Shown piece after piece: positions 9,017-17,877 of a DNA stretch of 64,000 nt; the first letter of the stretch is position 1; each line of letters starts with the position of its first letter. Source of the stretch: an uncultured Hyphomicrobiales bacterium (GTDB lineage: Bacteria; Pseudomonadota; Alphaproteobacteria; Rhizobiales; Rhizobiaceae); NCBI GenBank assembly GCA_943908365.1, contig CALTTH010000007.1:1-64000 (forward strand). Reading direction: 5' to 3'. The position numbers and the translations under genes are program-made. The notes under the pieces were generated by a model. The model was given only the letters and a program-made list of their open reading frames with translations. It ran no database searches and was not told where the DNA came from.

Positions 9017-9637
9017 TCAGTCCGTCGTCGCGGCAAGCATCGCAAGCTTCTTGAGCTGGGTCTCTCTTGGCTCATGCATGTCAAGGGTTCCTTGGAATGT
9101 GCCATCTGCCTTCATTAGCCAGACACCTGCAGTGTGGTCCATCGTGTAATTATCGCCATCAAGCGGAACCTTCTTGAAATACGCTGCAAAGGCCTTCGCC
9201 GTGCTGGCCGTCTGCTCGGGCGTGCCACGCAAGGCAATGATGCGGGGGTCGAAAGCGGTCATGTAAACCTTGAGCATTTCAGCGGTGTCGCGTTCCGGAT
9301 CGACCGAGACCATGAGAGGCGTGATCTTCTCGGCAGACGGTCCCATCTCCTTGAAGAGGGCTGTCAGCTCAAAAAGGGTGGTGGGGCAGACATCGGGGCA
9401 GTTGGTGAAGCCGAAGAACACGAGATAGGGCTTGCCTTTGACATTGGCGTCGGTGAACGGCTTTCCGTCGGTGGTCGATAGTTCGAACGGACCGCCGACT
9501 GTCGCCGTTCCGGTGTATTGCACGGTGGAGGACGCAAGTTGGCCCGGCATCCCGAATAGTGCGATCGCGGCCATCGCCCCGACAACGGCCGCGACAGCCG
9601 TCCAGGCGGCGTATCGAATAATCTTCAGGGCGGTCAC
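9017..9637 (-). CDS. SCO1/SenC/PrrC copper-thioredoxin protein
   Basis: 206 residues from a GTG at 9637, five bases after the PCu(A)C stop. A single N-terminal membrane anchor spans about 7-29. The thioredoxin-like domain has FTNCPDVCP (Cys80, Cys84) and the third ligand His168 in MDHTAG. SCO proteins insert Cu into the CuA centre of cytochrome oxidase or act as thiol reductases in the periplasm. In this operon it probably works with the PCu(A)C chaperone. The longer frame upstream to 9811 is the reverse of the neighbouring gene and is not used. Confidence 0.92.
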   Translation of the reverse strand: MTALKIIRYAAWTAVAAVVGAMAAIALFGMPGQLASSTVQYTGTATVGGPFELSTTDGKPFTDANVKGKPYLVFFGFTNCPDVCPTTLFELTALFKEMGPSAEKITPLMVSVDPERDTAEMLKVYMTAFDPRIIALRGTPEQTASTAKAFAAYFKKVPLDGDNYTMDHTAGVWLMKADGTFQGTLDMHEPRETQLKKLAMLAATTD

Positions 9638-9641
9638 GGAA

Positions 9642-10136
9642 CTACTTCCCGTGCTTCGAATGATCCTCGGCCTTCGCCGGGACGTCGCCCATGCCCTGGA
9701 CCGCGAACTCAACATTGATCGTGCCCGCCTTCTCGAAGACCAGCGTGCCCGCGAATTTCTGACCTTCTGCAGGGCGCGACGTCGGCGCGACGAACATGAT
9801 ATGCGTGCCACCGGGCTGCAGATCGACCGTTTGACCTGGGTTGATCACGAGGCCGTCCTTGAGCGGTCGCATCCTCGCCACACCTTCAACGAGCGTGGAT
9901 TCGTGGACTTCAAACTGGCCTGCGATCACGGAGCTGCCTCCGATCAGACGGTCTGGTTCGCTTCCTGTGTTAATGATCGTGACATATCCACCTAGCACAG
10001 GCGCCACGGGCGGCGCGACCCGCGACCACGGATGCTTCAGCTCGATTGTGCCCGACTTGAAGTCATGGGCGAGCGCCGGCTGCCCGAGGACGCTAGCGGT
10101 CAATAGGGCGAGGACGAAGAAACGGCTCCGTGTCAT
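9642..10136 (-). CDS. PCu(A)C periplasmic copper chaperone
   Basis: 164 residues starting MTRSRFFVLALL, with a signal peptide ending about ALAHD. The conserved ligand pattern is present: EVHES, then RMRPL, then GGTHIMFV (His, Met, His, Met). The C-terminus is Lys/His rich (EDHSKHGK). The protein carries Cu(I) in the periplasm and typically supplies SCO and CuA sites. It lies between the ZIP transporter and the SCO gene. Confidence 0.92.
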   Translation of the reverse strand: MTRSRFFVLALLTASVLGQPALAHDFKSGTIELKHPWSRVAPPVAPVLGGYVTIINTGSEPDRLIGGSSVIAGQFEVHESTLVEGVARMRPLKDGLVINPGQTVDLQPGGTHIMFVAPTSRPAEGQKFAGTLVFEKAGTINVEFAVQGMGDVPAKAEDHSKHGK

Positions 10137-10173
10137 GGTGGTGCATTCCCTTGCGCGAACTTGTGGTGGGGCG

Positions 10174-11364
10174 TCAGATTTTGACGAGCATGGCGGTGAT
10201 GTACATGAAGGCGACACCTGCTGCCAAGCCGCCGAATGACGCAGGCGCGACCAGTGACTTGATGCCTTGGCCGCTCGAACGGCTCATGAGGCCGCAGACC
10301 TCGACGATGACCTGCGCGATCGCGCCCGCACCAATGGCCAGCGCTACGGCGGTCCATTGAGGGGCGTAGGCGAGGCTGCCCGCCCATATCCCGATCACCG
10401 CTGGTCCGCCAGCAAGTAGCGCCAATCCCGCGAAAGAAAGGAAGCTTGGTCTGACCTTGAGGATCGGGGCGGCGATCCCGATGCCCTCGGTGATATTGTG
10501 GAGGGTGAAACCGAGGACGAGGAACGTACCCAGACCCGCGCTACCCGCCGCAAATGCCGCGCCGATGGCCAGACCTTCCCCGAAATTGTGCAAGCCTATG
10601 CCAAGTGCGATGAAGGTTGCGAGCGCCAGTCCCGTCGGGGTGCCGCGTCGCCGTCCCACAGCCATCAGGACGAGGAAGCTGGCCGCGGCCGTCAGAACGA
10701 CCATGACGCTTCCTTGGAAGATCGGGGCTGACGCGTTTGCGAACTCCAGCGCCTCGACGACGGTGTCTACCAGCAGGAATGCAAGCAAACCGACCGTCAG
10801 AGCAAGCAGGAAGGTCATCGTCCCCTGGCCCGCGCCACGCAGGGCCGGGTAGCACATTAGGCCGATCGCGACGGGTAGAATGCCGACGAAGGCTCCTAGA
10901 ATGGCTTGTGACCAGAGACTGCCGGACGTGGCAACGGGGGTCGGTACGGCGACGGCGATCTGGTGGTCGAAGGTGGCCCCGGTATTTGTCACGAACCTCA
11001 TGTTATGAGTTTCACCGAGAACCCAAGGGTAGGGAATGCTGATCCATGCCGTATTGCCTCGTTCTATCGGTCCTTGCGGCTCCTGTTGAAATTCCCAATA
11101 TCCGGCATCGACCTGAACCTGCGCGACCACCATCGGGTCCGATCCGCCAGCGCGGACCAGGACACGCAGGCCGTCGCTATCGAGGATCGTGCGTTCGATC
11201 GTCAGGTTCTCCACAGGGGGAGCGCCGTTGTTGAAGCCCTGCAATGGATTTGTCTGGAGCAACCAGACTATAGCCACCGCCAGAACCGCGGCGGGGAGCA
11301 GCAGCCAGAGGTAGCGGGACATGCCGGAGGCGGGGGCGGCGGTGTCGATCTTTTCGTGGATCAT
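10174..11364 (-). CDS. ZIP-family metal transporter with exported N-terminal domain
   Basis: 396 residues from the ATG at 11364, whose ATGA overlaps the oxidase stop. A first membrane segment (about 16-34) is followed by a roughly 110-residue non-membrane domain, then at least seven membrane segments. The ZIP metal-site helices are visible as LGIGLHNFGEGLAIGAAF and LGFTLHNITEGIGIAAP. ZIP proteins move Zn, Mn or Fe across the inner membrane. The extra N-terminal domain is not typical of short bacterial ZIPs. A link to MntR (see 12545 and 12676) raises Mn as a substrate (inference). Confidence 0.85.
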   Translation of the reverse strand: MIHEKIDTAAPASGMSRYLWLLLPAAVLAVAIVWLLQTNPLQGFNNGAPPVENLTIERTILDSDGLRVLVRAGGSDPMVVAQVQVDAGYWEFQQEPQGPIERGNTAWISIPYPWVLGETHNMRFVTNTGATFDHQIAVAVPTPVATSGSLWSQAILGAFVGILPVAIGLMCYPALRGAGQGTMTFLLALTVGLLAFLLVDTVVEALEFANASAPIFQGSVMVVLTAAASFLVLMAVGRRRGTPTGLALATFIALGIGLHNFGEGLAIGAAFAAGSAGLGTFLVLGFTLHNITEGIGIAAPILKVRPSFLSFAGLALLAGGPAVIGIWAGSLAYAPQWTAVALAIGAGAIAQVIVEVCGLMSRSSGQGIKSLVAPASFGGLAAGVAFMYITAMLVKI

Positions 11365-12491
11365 GACAGGGCCTCCACAACGTCGAACATGCCCATCCAG
11401 CCAAGTTCGGTGAATTCGGATTGGTGCGCATGGAACATGTAAAGCCCAGGCTCGTGTTCCTCGAAGGTGAATTCCAGAATGCCCCGTTGCGCCTGGCACT
11501 GAACGATCAGGTCGACCGTCTTCAATGTCGGTGTCAGGGTCGTTCCCTGATCGTAGTAGTCGAAGAAGTTGGCATGCAGATGGAACGAGTTGATCGGGTC
11601 GAATTCGACGATGTTGACGAGATAGATGCGGACCGGTCGCCCCTTGATGACCTTGATCGGTTCCTTGGCGTAGCAGTGCGCGACGGTGTTGCAGGCGTAG
11701 AATTCGTTCTCCCCGTCAAAGTTCGTGTCGAAGGCGTTCATGACCATCGCCATCTCCTGCCATCGCGCGTTTTCCGGAGAGCCGAGCAGGCGCGACTTGG
11801 CGACTTCAAGATGATCGAGGTGGCGGGTTGGATCGGGGTCGATGACAAAAAGGCCGTACATGCCCTTGTGGATGTGTCGCGCCAGCGGGAGGGCATGACA
11901 ATGGTACAGATGGCAGCCGAAAGGTTTCGCGGTGAACTCGTAGACGAACTCTTCGCCGGGACCGATCACACCTGCGCCGGGCACGCCGTCCATCCTGGCC
12001 GCGTGAATGCCGTGGAAATGCAGTGAATGCGGATGGGAGCCATTGTTGATGAGTTTGATTTTCAGGCGTTCCCCTTCGGTCGCCCGAAGGGCAGGGCCGG
12101 GGACACGGCCGTTATAGGTCCAGGCCGGAAACATGACGCCTGGCGCGATCTCGATTTCCTTTTCTTCTACGGTAATTTCGAAGCTGCGCAGCTTGCCCCC
12201 GTCCGGCAATTCGCTCAATTCGCCCGTATACCAATCGGTGAGCATGCTCATCGGGTCGAAGCCATTGCGGGCGCTGTCCACCGTTCCAACGGTAATCATC
12301 GAGCCATGCGCGGCCCTGTGAGCGGGAGCAATATCGTCACTTTTCGCTGCGGACGCAGCGGCTCCGTGATTACCGGAATGGGTTTCCTGGGCCACCGTCG
12401 TGCTGGTGCAGATGCTCGTGGCACCGAGCGCGGCAACCCCGCCGCCCAGCAGGCTGCGTCTACTCAAGGCGGTCTGTGCCCACTTCAGCAT
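11361..12491 (-). CDS. Two-domain multicopper oxidase, Tat-exported
   Basis: 376 residues. A twin-arginine signal (SRRSLLGGGVAALGA, about 10-24) is followed by a His-rich linker. Cupredoxin domain 1 has HSLHFHG (155-161) and CHLYHCHALPLARHIHKGM (193-211), giving type-1, type-2 and type-3 ligands. Domain 2 has FHLHANFF and MFHAHQSEF but lacks the type-1 cysteine. Such two-domain oxidases use O2 to oxidise Cu(I), phenols or Mn(II). It is the first gene of the operon and starts 54 bases from an MntR-type operator. Which metal it oxidises cannot be told from sequence. Confidence 0.88.
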   Translation of the reverse strand: MLKWAQTALSRRSLLGGGVAALGATSICTSTTVAQETHSGNHGAAASAAKSDDIAPAHRAAHGSMITVGTVDSARNGFDPMSMLTDWYTGELSELPDGGKLRSFEITVEEKEIEIAPGVMFPAWTYNGRVPGPALRATEGERLKIKLINNGSHPHSLHFHGIHAARMDGVPGAGVIGPGEEFVYEFTAKPFGCHLYHCHALPLARHIHKGMYGLFVIDPDPTRHLDHLEVAKSRLLGSPENARWQEMAMVMNAFDTNFDGENEFYACNTVAHCYAKEPIKVIKGRPVRIYLVNIVEFDPINSFHLHANFFDYYDQGTTLTPTLKTVDLIVQCQAQRGILEFTFEEHEPGLYMFHAHQSEFTELGWMGMFDVVEALS

Positions 12492-12544
12492 TTAGCGAAA
12501 ACTCCAGTTAGCAATTTAAATGAAATAGAGCATCATACCATAAT

Positions 12545-12560
12545 TATAGCAAGAGCTATA
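12545..12560. promoter_or_regulatory. MntR-type operator 1 (oxidase side)
   Basis: TATAGCAAGAGCTATA is a perfect 6-4-6 inverted repeat. The core ATAGC-N4-GCTAT is that of the E. coli MntR box (ATAGCAAAGGCTAT). It sits 54 bases upstream of the multicopper oxidase start, a suitable position for repression. Confidence 0.75.
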
Positions 12561-12618
12561 TTAGGCCGTCGAGGCATCGGCAAATCCGCACTCCGCAGTC
12601 TAAAATGGCGTTGGAAAT

Positions 12619-12632
12619 ATAGCTGTTGCTAT
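12619..12632. promoter_or_regulatory. MntR-type operator 2 (mntR side)
   Basis: ATAGCTGTTGCTAT repeats the ATAGC-N4-GCTAT core about 44 bases upstream of mntR, consistent with autoregulation. Confidence 0.7.
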
Positions 12633-12675
12633 GATATCCCATTTATGAATTGGATTATAACCAGGCGGAAATGAT

Positions 12676-13140
12676 TTGAACGAGAACGACAGGCCGTCGA
12701 TGGGACCCGAGAGCTCACTTGTCGCCCCCGATACCCAGATGGAGAGCTTCAAGCAGGCACGTCACAACCGCCGCAGCGAACTTGTGGAGGACTACGTCGA
12801 ACTCATCGCCGACCTGCTCACCGACGGAGGCGAGGCCCGGCAGGTCGATATCGCCCAGCGCCTCGGGGTTGCCCAGCCGACTGTCGCCAAGATGCTCAAG
12901 CGGCTCATCGCGGAGGGTTACATCCAGCAGCGCCCCTACCGCGGAGTCTTCCTCACCGAAAGCGGTAGGGAACTGGCGCGCTTCAGCCGCGAGCGCCACC
13001 AAATCGTTGAATCGTTTCTCTGCTCGATCGGCGTCAGCGCCGAGACGGCGCGGATCGATGCAGAGGGCATTGAACACCACGTCAGTCCTGAAACGCTGGA
13101 GGCCCTGAGGAAATTTACTGCTTCGAAAGGTTCCCAGTAG
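12676..13140 (+). CDS. mntR: Manganese-responsive regulator MntR (DtxR family)
   Basis: 154 residues from a TTG; an ATG nine codons later is the alternative. It closely resembles E. coli MntR in length and sequence: RRSELVEDYVELIADLL, then GEARQVDIAQRLGVAQPTVAKMLKRL (winged helix), RGVFLTESGRELA, ERHQIVESFL and DAEGIEHHVS carrying metal ligands. MntR binds Mn(II) and then DNA, repressing uptake or activating export. It is divergent from the oxidase-ZIP operon with two matching operators between. Confidence 0.93.
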   Translation: MNENDRPSMGPESSLVAPDTQMESFKQARHNRRSELVEDYVELIADLLTDGGEARQVDIAQRLGVAQPTVAKMLKRLIAEGYIQQRPYRGVFLTESGRELARFSRERHQIVESFLCSIGVSAETARIDAEGIEHHVSPETLEALRKFTASKGSQ

Positions 13141-13308
13141 CTGGATGGTGCATGAGCTCCAAAAAAGTTTACCGCCGGCAAGATACGAGTGCGGCCGCAT
13201 GCCGCAGACGAGGTTTTTGATCCGTCGTTTTATTTAAATTTTTCGAAAACCCTACAAGCTAAACTCCCGCAATGTCCGGCGTTGTTTGGTTACAAGGGGA
13301 GTGTGTGC

Positions 13309-14040
13309 ATGGTCGCGACCAAGCCAAAGGCGGATACGAAGAAATCACCTGCAACACGAACTTGGAAGTTTCGCAAGCTTACCCTTGTTTTAGCCGGGGC
13401 TGCCCTCTTGTCGGGCCCATCCGCCTCACTTGCTGTCTACCTCAAACCCGAGCTTGTTTTTCGCAAGGCTGAGGCCCCTTCGGTTTCGGGTGTGGCCTGC
13501 ACGATCGTGCGGACGATAAAAGTGAGGAAAAACGGACAGAGGTGGGTTCGACAGCATATAAAGGTGGCTTCAACGGATGAGGCGGGACGTATCGCCACCG
13601 GACTGAGCATCGTGGGCCTTCTGTCTAAAAGTGAGGAGGCCGATCTGTACCAAGTCGTGGTCATGGACTCCGCCGCTCCAGCGGAGCGGGCGGCCGTTAG
13701 AGGATCAGTTAAAGGAGTAGATGTAGTGTTCACTCCTGATCCGGCGAAGATTGACGGTTTGGAAACACCGTTCAAAGTTACATATCGGGAAGGTTCCGCC
13801 AACACCGCCGGCGCGTACCCTGGAGCGCTTCGGTCGCTCTCAATGGAGCAGATAAACTCGGTTATGTCTTCGATTTCGGAACCACTGCCGTGCATCGACC
13901 CGGAAACGACCTCTGCAGAGGCATCAGGCGAAGAAACGGAGAACGCTAAGGCTTCTAATAGTGCGGAAGAAACTTCAACTGAAGGTTCGGCGGGAGAAGC
14001 CGTAGAAAATGAATCAACCGCCCTATCTTCAGAAAATTGA
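13309..14040 (+). CDS. Exported or membrane-anchored hypothetical protein
   Basis: 243 residues from the ATG at 13309, preceded by AGGGGAG. The longer frame from 13189 adds an unlikely N-terminus. A basic N-terminus (about 1-22) leads into one hydrophobic segment (about 24-46). A folded region with two cysteines follows, and then a Glu/Ser/Ala-rich low-complexity tail of about 45 residues. I do not recognise the family. It ends about 40 bases before a MerR-type promoter serving the next gene. Confidence 0.6.
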   Translation: MVATKPKADTKKSPATRTWKFRKLTLVLAGAALLSGPSASLAVYLKPELVFRKAEAPSVSGVACTIVRTIKVRKNGQRWVRQHIKVASTDEAGRIATGLSIVGLLSKSEEADLYQVVVMDSAAPAERAAVRGSVKGVDVVFTPDPAKIDGLETPFKVTYREGSANTAGAYPGALRSLSMEQINSVMSSISEPLPCIDPETTSAEASGEETENAKASNSAEETSTEGSAGEAVENESTALSSEN

Positions 14041-14081
14041 CAAGTCCACTGGCGCAAAGACACTGTCGGTCAGATGCTTTC

Positions 14082-14112
14082 TTGACTCTCTAGCTGCTAG
14101 AGCAACTAGATT
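14082..14112 (+). promoter_or_regulatory. MerR-type promoter A (flavoprotein gene)
   Basis: TTGACT (-35), 19-bp spacer, TAGATT (-10). The spacer carries CTCTAG-CTG-CTAGAG, a perfect inverted repeat. This is the layout of promoters untwisted by ZntR/CadR/PbrR-type activators. Confidence 0.8.
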
Positions 14113-14137
14113 CGGCCTGTGATGAGAGATTGCTTCG

Positions 14138-15235
14138 ATGTTGATGACCAAATCGCAGGACCGCACGAGTGAAAATGACAGGCACTTTGTGCTTGTGATA
14201 GGCGGAGGTCAGTCGGGACTAGCTACTGGTTACTATTTGAAGCAGGCCGGCATTCCCTATCTAATCCTGGAAAAAAACGACCGAGTTGGCGATACCTGGC
14301 GAAATCGTTACAGCTCGCTGACGCTGTTTACGCCGCGATCCCTCAGCATGTTGCCGGGACTGACGCCTGTCGGCAATCGCGACAGCTATCCGACACGAGA
14401 TGAATTTGCCGACTATCTTGAACGGTACGCATCCACTCACAGGCTTCCTGTTAAAACGTCAACGACACTTAACCGGTTGAGGCTCAACGCCGCCGGACAA
14501 TTTGAAGCAGATCTCAGTACAGGAGAACGGCTTCGCGCGACGAGCGTCGTCGTCACGACGGGGGGCTTTCAGACCATGTCCGTGCCTCAACTCCTTTCAG
14601 GCGCGCCGGATATCCAACAATTGACAGCGACCACATACCGCGATCCCTCGCAGATTGTCCCCGGTCGAACACTCGTTGTCGGAGACGGCGCCTCCGGCCG
14701 CGATATTGCTGCGGAACTTTCCGTTACCCACAAGGTACTACTTGCAACCGGAAAACCAAGGAAACTCATTCCAGAATTCTTTCTAGGCAAGAACGTGTGG
14801 TGGTGGCTTTCAACACTGGGAGTTCTTTCCGCTCCAGCGGAATCCTGGCTTGGAAAACGAATGAGAACGGCTGACCCGTTTCCGGACCGCGACAGAAGCC
14901 TCCCGTCCTTGCAGGCGCGGGGTGTCGAAATCATGCCTCGCCTTGTCTCCATTACTGGGCGTAAAGCAGGCTTTGAAGGCGGGCAGGCGATTGATATCGA
15001 TTCTGTAATATGGGCCGTCGGTTACCGAGACGATATTACTTGGCTTCAAGTGCCCCGCACTACATCCGCTCGTGGCGAATTCCTACACGATCAGGGCATC
15101 TCGCCGATCCCTGGTATCTACTACGTGGGACGGCCCTGGCAGCGAAACCGAGCATCGGCTCTAATTTCAGGTGCAGGTCCCGATGCAAAAGAGATTGTGC
15201 AAGCGATTGCACGCCGACACAAGGAACTGGGTTGA
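14138..15235 (+). CDS. FAD/NAD(P)-dependent flavoprotein monooxygenase, CzcO-like
   Basis: 365 residues. The FAD-binding motif GGGQSGLATGYYL is near residue 24, then EKNDRVGDTWRNRY. A second nucleotide site, GDGASGRDIAAEL, lies near residue 184. An ATGY-like segment (WAVGYRDD) is close to the C-terminus. The family includes CzcO, often found next to cation diffusion facilitators. Its substrate is unknown. A MerR-type promoter 26 bases upstream places it in the island's metal regulon (inference). The C-terminal half is lower in GC than the cus genes. Confidence 0.8.
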   Translation: MLMTKSQDRTSENDRHFVLVIGGGQSGLATGYYLKQAGIPYLILEKNDRVGDTWRNRYSSLTLFTPRSLSMLPGLTPVGNRDSYPTRDEFADYLERYASTHRLPVKTSTTLNRLRLNAAGQFEADLSTGERLRATSVVVTTGGFQTMSVPQLLSGAPDIQQLTATTYRDPSQIVPGRTLVVGDGASGRDIAAELSVTHKVLLATGKPRKLIPEFFLGKNVWWWLSTLGVLSAPAESWLGKRMRTADPFPDRDRSLPSLQARGVEIMPRLVSITGRKAGFEGGQAIDIDSVIWAVGYRDDITWLQVPRTTSARGEFLHDQGISPIPGIYYVGRPWQRNRASALISGAGPDAKEIVQAIARRHKELG

Positions 15236-15489
15236 GGGCCGACGGATTTACCAAGAATATATGCCTGAATCGGTGCTGGTTTGAACGGCAGCCACGTTGG
15301 CTCGAAATGCAAATGGTGGAAATCTTGGCGTCCGTTATTTGAGCAGATTTCGTTGAGACCGAATCCGTCTTGCAAAGAACGCCGGCGACCATCAACCTGG
15401 AATTCGTTCGTGGTAAAGGTGTGCCAAAATTTCCTGCGTCAAAGCCGCGGCTGAGCCATAAATCCAACGTAGGTGACAATTTTCAACGC

Positions 15490-15966
15490 ATGGAAACTGA
15501 GATGCGCCTTTACCTTCCGCTATTTCTACTCTTTGTCGCAACTTCGAACGCAAATGCTCAGGACAACGAAGTCGGCAGGGGGGAGGCGGTCATTATCGAG
15601 CACGCGGAAATTGTCCGCGAACCTGGTTTCGACCTGGTCTATCTCGCAATCTGGAATGGAAGCGGCACACCGAGAGTTATCTCAAAAATTTCAGCCTCTG
15701 GATACACTGATATCCGATTTGCTCGAATCAAGTCGGAGGAGACCTCATATCAAAGCGTAGCCGCAGCGGTGCTTACGATCCCGAGCCGTTCGGAAATTGT
15801 AATGAGCCCCGGCACTGTATTCCTCTCTATGGTTCCAAAAGAAAAATATCTCCTACCTGTCGACATAAAGATCGAATTTCAGACTGGGGATACAATATCC
15901 GCGACCGTAACCGAGAAACCCTCGTCGTCAGACCTTGTCCATCACGACCATGGGGTGCCTGAGTGA
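15490..15966 (+). CDS. PCu(A)C-like exported protein lacking copper ligands, His-tailed
   Basis: 158 residues starting METEMRLYLPLF, with a signal peptide ending ANAQ. Spacing and strand pattern resemble PCu(A)C/DUF461: VIIEHAEI...LVYLAIWNGSG, VISKISASGYTDIRFARI, then LTIPSRSEIVMSPGTVFLSMV. The His and Met ligands of true PCu(A)C are absent. A C-terminal HHDHGVPE replaces them. A second copy lies at 22795. I infer a relative with another ligand set or function. Confidence 0.65.
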   Translation: METEMRLYLPLFLLFVATSNANAQDNEVGRGEAVIIEHAEIVREPGFDLVYLAIWNGSGTPRVISKISASGYTDIRFARIKSEETSYQSVAAAVLTIPSRSEIVMSPGTVFLSMVPKEKYLLPVDIKIEFQTGDTISATVTEKPSSSDLVHHDHGVPE

Positions 15967-16193
15967 TGCCGGGCAAGAGGGCGATCTAGCTGACTTTCCC
16001 GCGACTTCCAAGTCAACAGAGCCTCTGCGCCAACCGCAAGACCCAATATGACGGATGTCGTCACGCCCCAGATCGCTTCCATTTGTGAGTGGCCGCCGAG
16101 CCAGCATACGCCTCGAAAAGAGACTGACAACAATGTGAAGCCGAGGACTGAGAAGCCAAGAAATAGCGCGGCTAATCGAATGGTCCTGTTCAT
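15942..16193 (-). CDS. Small inner-membrane protein, unknown
   Basis: 83 residues from the ATG at 16193, which has GGAAGG upstream. Two hydrophobic segments are visible (about 6-27 and 42-62), then a basic C-terminus with RHHSGTPWS. It converges with the PCu(A)C-like gene and overlaps its 3' end by 25 bases. No family is recognised. Confidence 0.5.
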   Translation of the reverse strand: MNRTIRLAALFLGFSVLGFTLLSVSFRGVCWLGGHSQMEAIWGVTTSVILGLAVGAEALLTWKSRESQLDRPLARHHSGTPWS

Positions 16194-16314
16194 CTTCGCC
16201 CACCTTCCTTTCGCCAAGGTAAGGCTCACGCAGAAATAAACCAACCGCAGCCATGATCAACATGATGTGTTCAGAGCAGCGGCAAAATCTCCGACATTTC
16301 ATCCAATACGGTAC

Positions 16315-16345
16315 TTGCATCTAAAGTTGCTAGAGGTTTTACAAT
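16315..16345 (+). promoter_or_regulatory. MerR-type promoter B (transpeptidase/lspA genes)
   Basis: TTGCAT (-35), 19-bp spacer with CTAAAG-TTG-CTAGAG, TACAAT (-10). The right half-site is identical to that of promoters A, D and E; the left half is CTAAAG as in promoter C. Confidence 0.75.
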
Positions 16346-16454
16346 GGTGCGATTCGGAGATCCCCATGAACAGGGGGCGCCCTTACGGTGACAGCATACT
16401 GGCGATGATCTCTTCAAAACAACCATCGGCAGGACAAGCAGTCGTGGGTCATGG

Positions 16455-16784
16455 TTGTTGGAGAAATTCGCCGGTAGCTTCGGAAACGGTGAGCCAGAGA
16501 CTATTGTGACACGAAGCAGAAGCAACAATACCAACGGACCCTGTGGCGTGAGCCTGAAAACTGTAAAAACCATCAATGCGTACACGGTCGTGAAGTCGAA
16601 CCATCGCTCCGATTGGCATTCAACTGCCGGTAAGTCGGCTGGCGTACGAATTCGTGATTCACTTGAAAAGAAGTCGGCAAAGATCTTGGCCCGCGTTAAA
16701 GCAAAACCTCGTGGCGAAAAGCCGATGCCTCTTACCGTGTGTGAATGCAATCAGCACGGTCCCAAGATTGGGGTTGAACAGTGA
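16455..16784 (+). CDS. Doubtful hypothetical ORF
   Basis: 109 residues, basic, without recognisable domain or signal. In its favour, it lies downstream of MerR-type promoter B and its stop overlaps the next gene's GTG by four bases. Against it, the start has no clear ribosome site and the composition is not convincing. A reverse-strand frame of similar length also exists here. If it is not real, 16346-16780 is an untranslated leader. Confidence 0.25.
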   Translation: MLEKFAGSFGNGEPETIVTRSRSNNTNGPCGVSLKTVKTINAYTVVKSNHRSDWHSTAGKSAGVRIRDSLEKKSAKILARVKAKPRGEKPMPLTVCECNQHGPKIGVEQ

Positions 16785-17179
16785 CATTTTCAAACCGGTG
16801 GACCGCAATATTTCGCTGCGTATTACTTCTCACCCTAGTCATCCAGGGAATGCTGCACAGCGATATCGCGTCGGAGGGCCATCAGAGATCAGATTTCCTC
16901 ACAAGTGTTGAAACCCAGCTGGCAATCTCCATGCAAACAACTGACACCGCCGATCAACGTTCCTTTCTGACATCGAACCACTGCCATCAGCAGGTTCTTG
17001 AAATTGAGCAGAGTGAAAGTTGTCCGGTCGAAATTGGCTTATCGAATGTCGTCGTACGGCAAGAGCGATATGCGAGAGAGTTTCTCGGCAATGTTATTCC
17101 ACGCCCTCCCAAAATATTGGTCGCGACCTATTCCGATTTCGACCATTTTGGGAAACTTTTAGATGATAAAACGACGTGA
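16781..17179 (+). CDS. Exported hypothetical protein
   Basis: 132 residues from a GTG. The signal peptide is clear (RWTAIFRCVLLLTLVIQGML, about 6-25). The mature part has a HCHQQ motif and a Cys, with no known domain. Its 3' end overlaps the next L,D-transpeptidase gene by 17 bases, arguing for one operon. The position in a metal-regulated operon and HCH suggest metal sensing or binding in the periplasm, which is only an inference. Confidence 0.55.
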   Translation: MTFSNRWTAIFRCVLLLTLVIQGMLHSDIASEGHQRSDFLTSVETQLAISMQTTDTADQRSFLTSNHCHQQVLEIEQSESCPVEIGLSNVVVRQERYAREFLGNVIPRPPKILVATYSDFDHFGKLLDDKTT

Positions 17180-17729
17180 CGCGTTTCTCGGTATCGTAGC
17201 CTCTCTCGCTCTTGGGAAAGATGCAGCGGCATCGAGCAAAAAGAACGGAGTGTTTGCACTCGATCCTGTCTATTTGCCGCAGGTCGTGGGCATCTCCACC
17301 GAATACCCTGCCGGAACCCTCCTTGTTGATCCAGCTAACCGCTTTCTTTACTTGATTGAAAGCCTTTCCAAGGCCAGACGGTATGGCATTGGGGTCGGCA
17401 AGGCGGGCCTTGCTTTTACAGGGACGGCAGTGGTGGGGCGCAAGGCAAAATGGCCGAGTTGGCGTCCAACGCAAAACATGATCAAGCGGGCGCCTGAAAA
17501 ATACGCAAAATATGCGGACGGTCTTCCAGGTGGCCCTCTCAACCCACTTGGATCACGCGCCCTGTATTTGTATCGGGATGACCAGGATACCCTCTATCGC
17601 ATTCACGGCACAACGGAGCCTTGGACCATCGGAAAGGCCGTATCGAACGGCTGTGTTCGCATGGTCAACGAGCACGTAGAAGACCTCTATGAACGCGTCC
17701 CAACAGGCGCGTTAGTCGTCGTGGTGTGA
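17163..17729 (+). CDS. L,D-transpeptidase (ErfK/YbiS family)
   Basis: 188 residues. A short basic N-terminus leads to a weak signal peptide (about 6-23). The YkuD catalytic domain covers most of the protein: LLVDPANRFLYL at the start, YRIHGTTEPWTIG, then the catalytic VSNGCVRMVN. These periplasmic enzymes form 3-3 peptidoglycan cross-links or attach proteins to peptidoglycan. It shares about the same core as the next gene, suggesting a tandem duplication. Confidence 0.9.
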   Translation: MIKRRDAFLGIVASLALGKDAAASSKKNGVFALDPVYLPQVVGISTEYPAGTLLVDPANRFLYLIESLSKARRYGIGVGKAGLAFTGTAVVGRKAKWPSWRPTQNMIKRAPEKYAKYADGLPGGPLNPLGSRALYLYRDDQDTLYRIHGTTEPWTIGKAVSNGCVRMVNEHVEDLYERVPTGALVVVV

Positions 17730-17877
17730 ACAATAGTGTCTATCCCTGCGAAATTTGCAAATGACGGCTCACTGCAGGATTAGACACGAAATTTCGGTTA
17801 GCCGTCGGAATGCGGCTATCGGTTCTATTATGGTAGTCGAAGAATTTCCGTGATGACGCGCTTAAACGCGTTCCCAC

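Noticed and set aside
16271..16750. Minus-strand frame of 159 codons
   Set aside because: No ribosome site, odd composition, and it covers MerR-type promoter B; a chance frame is more likely.
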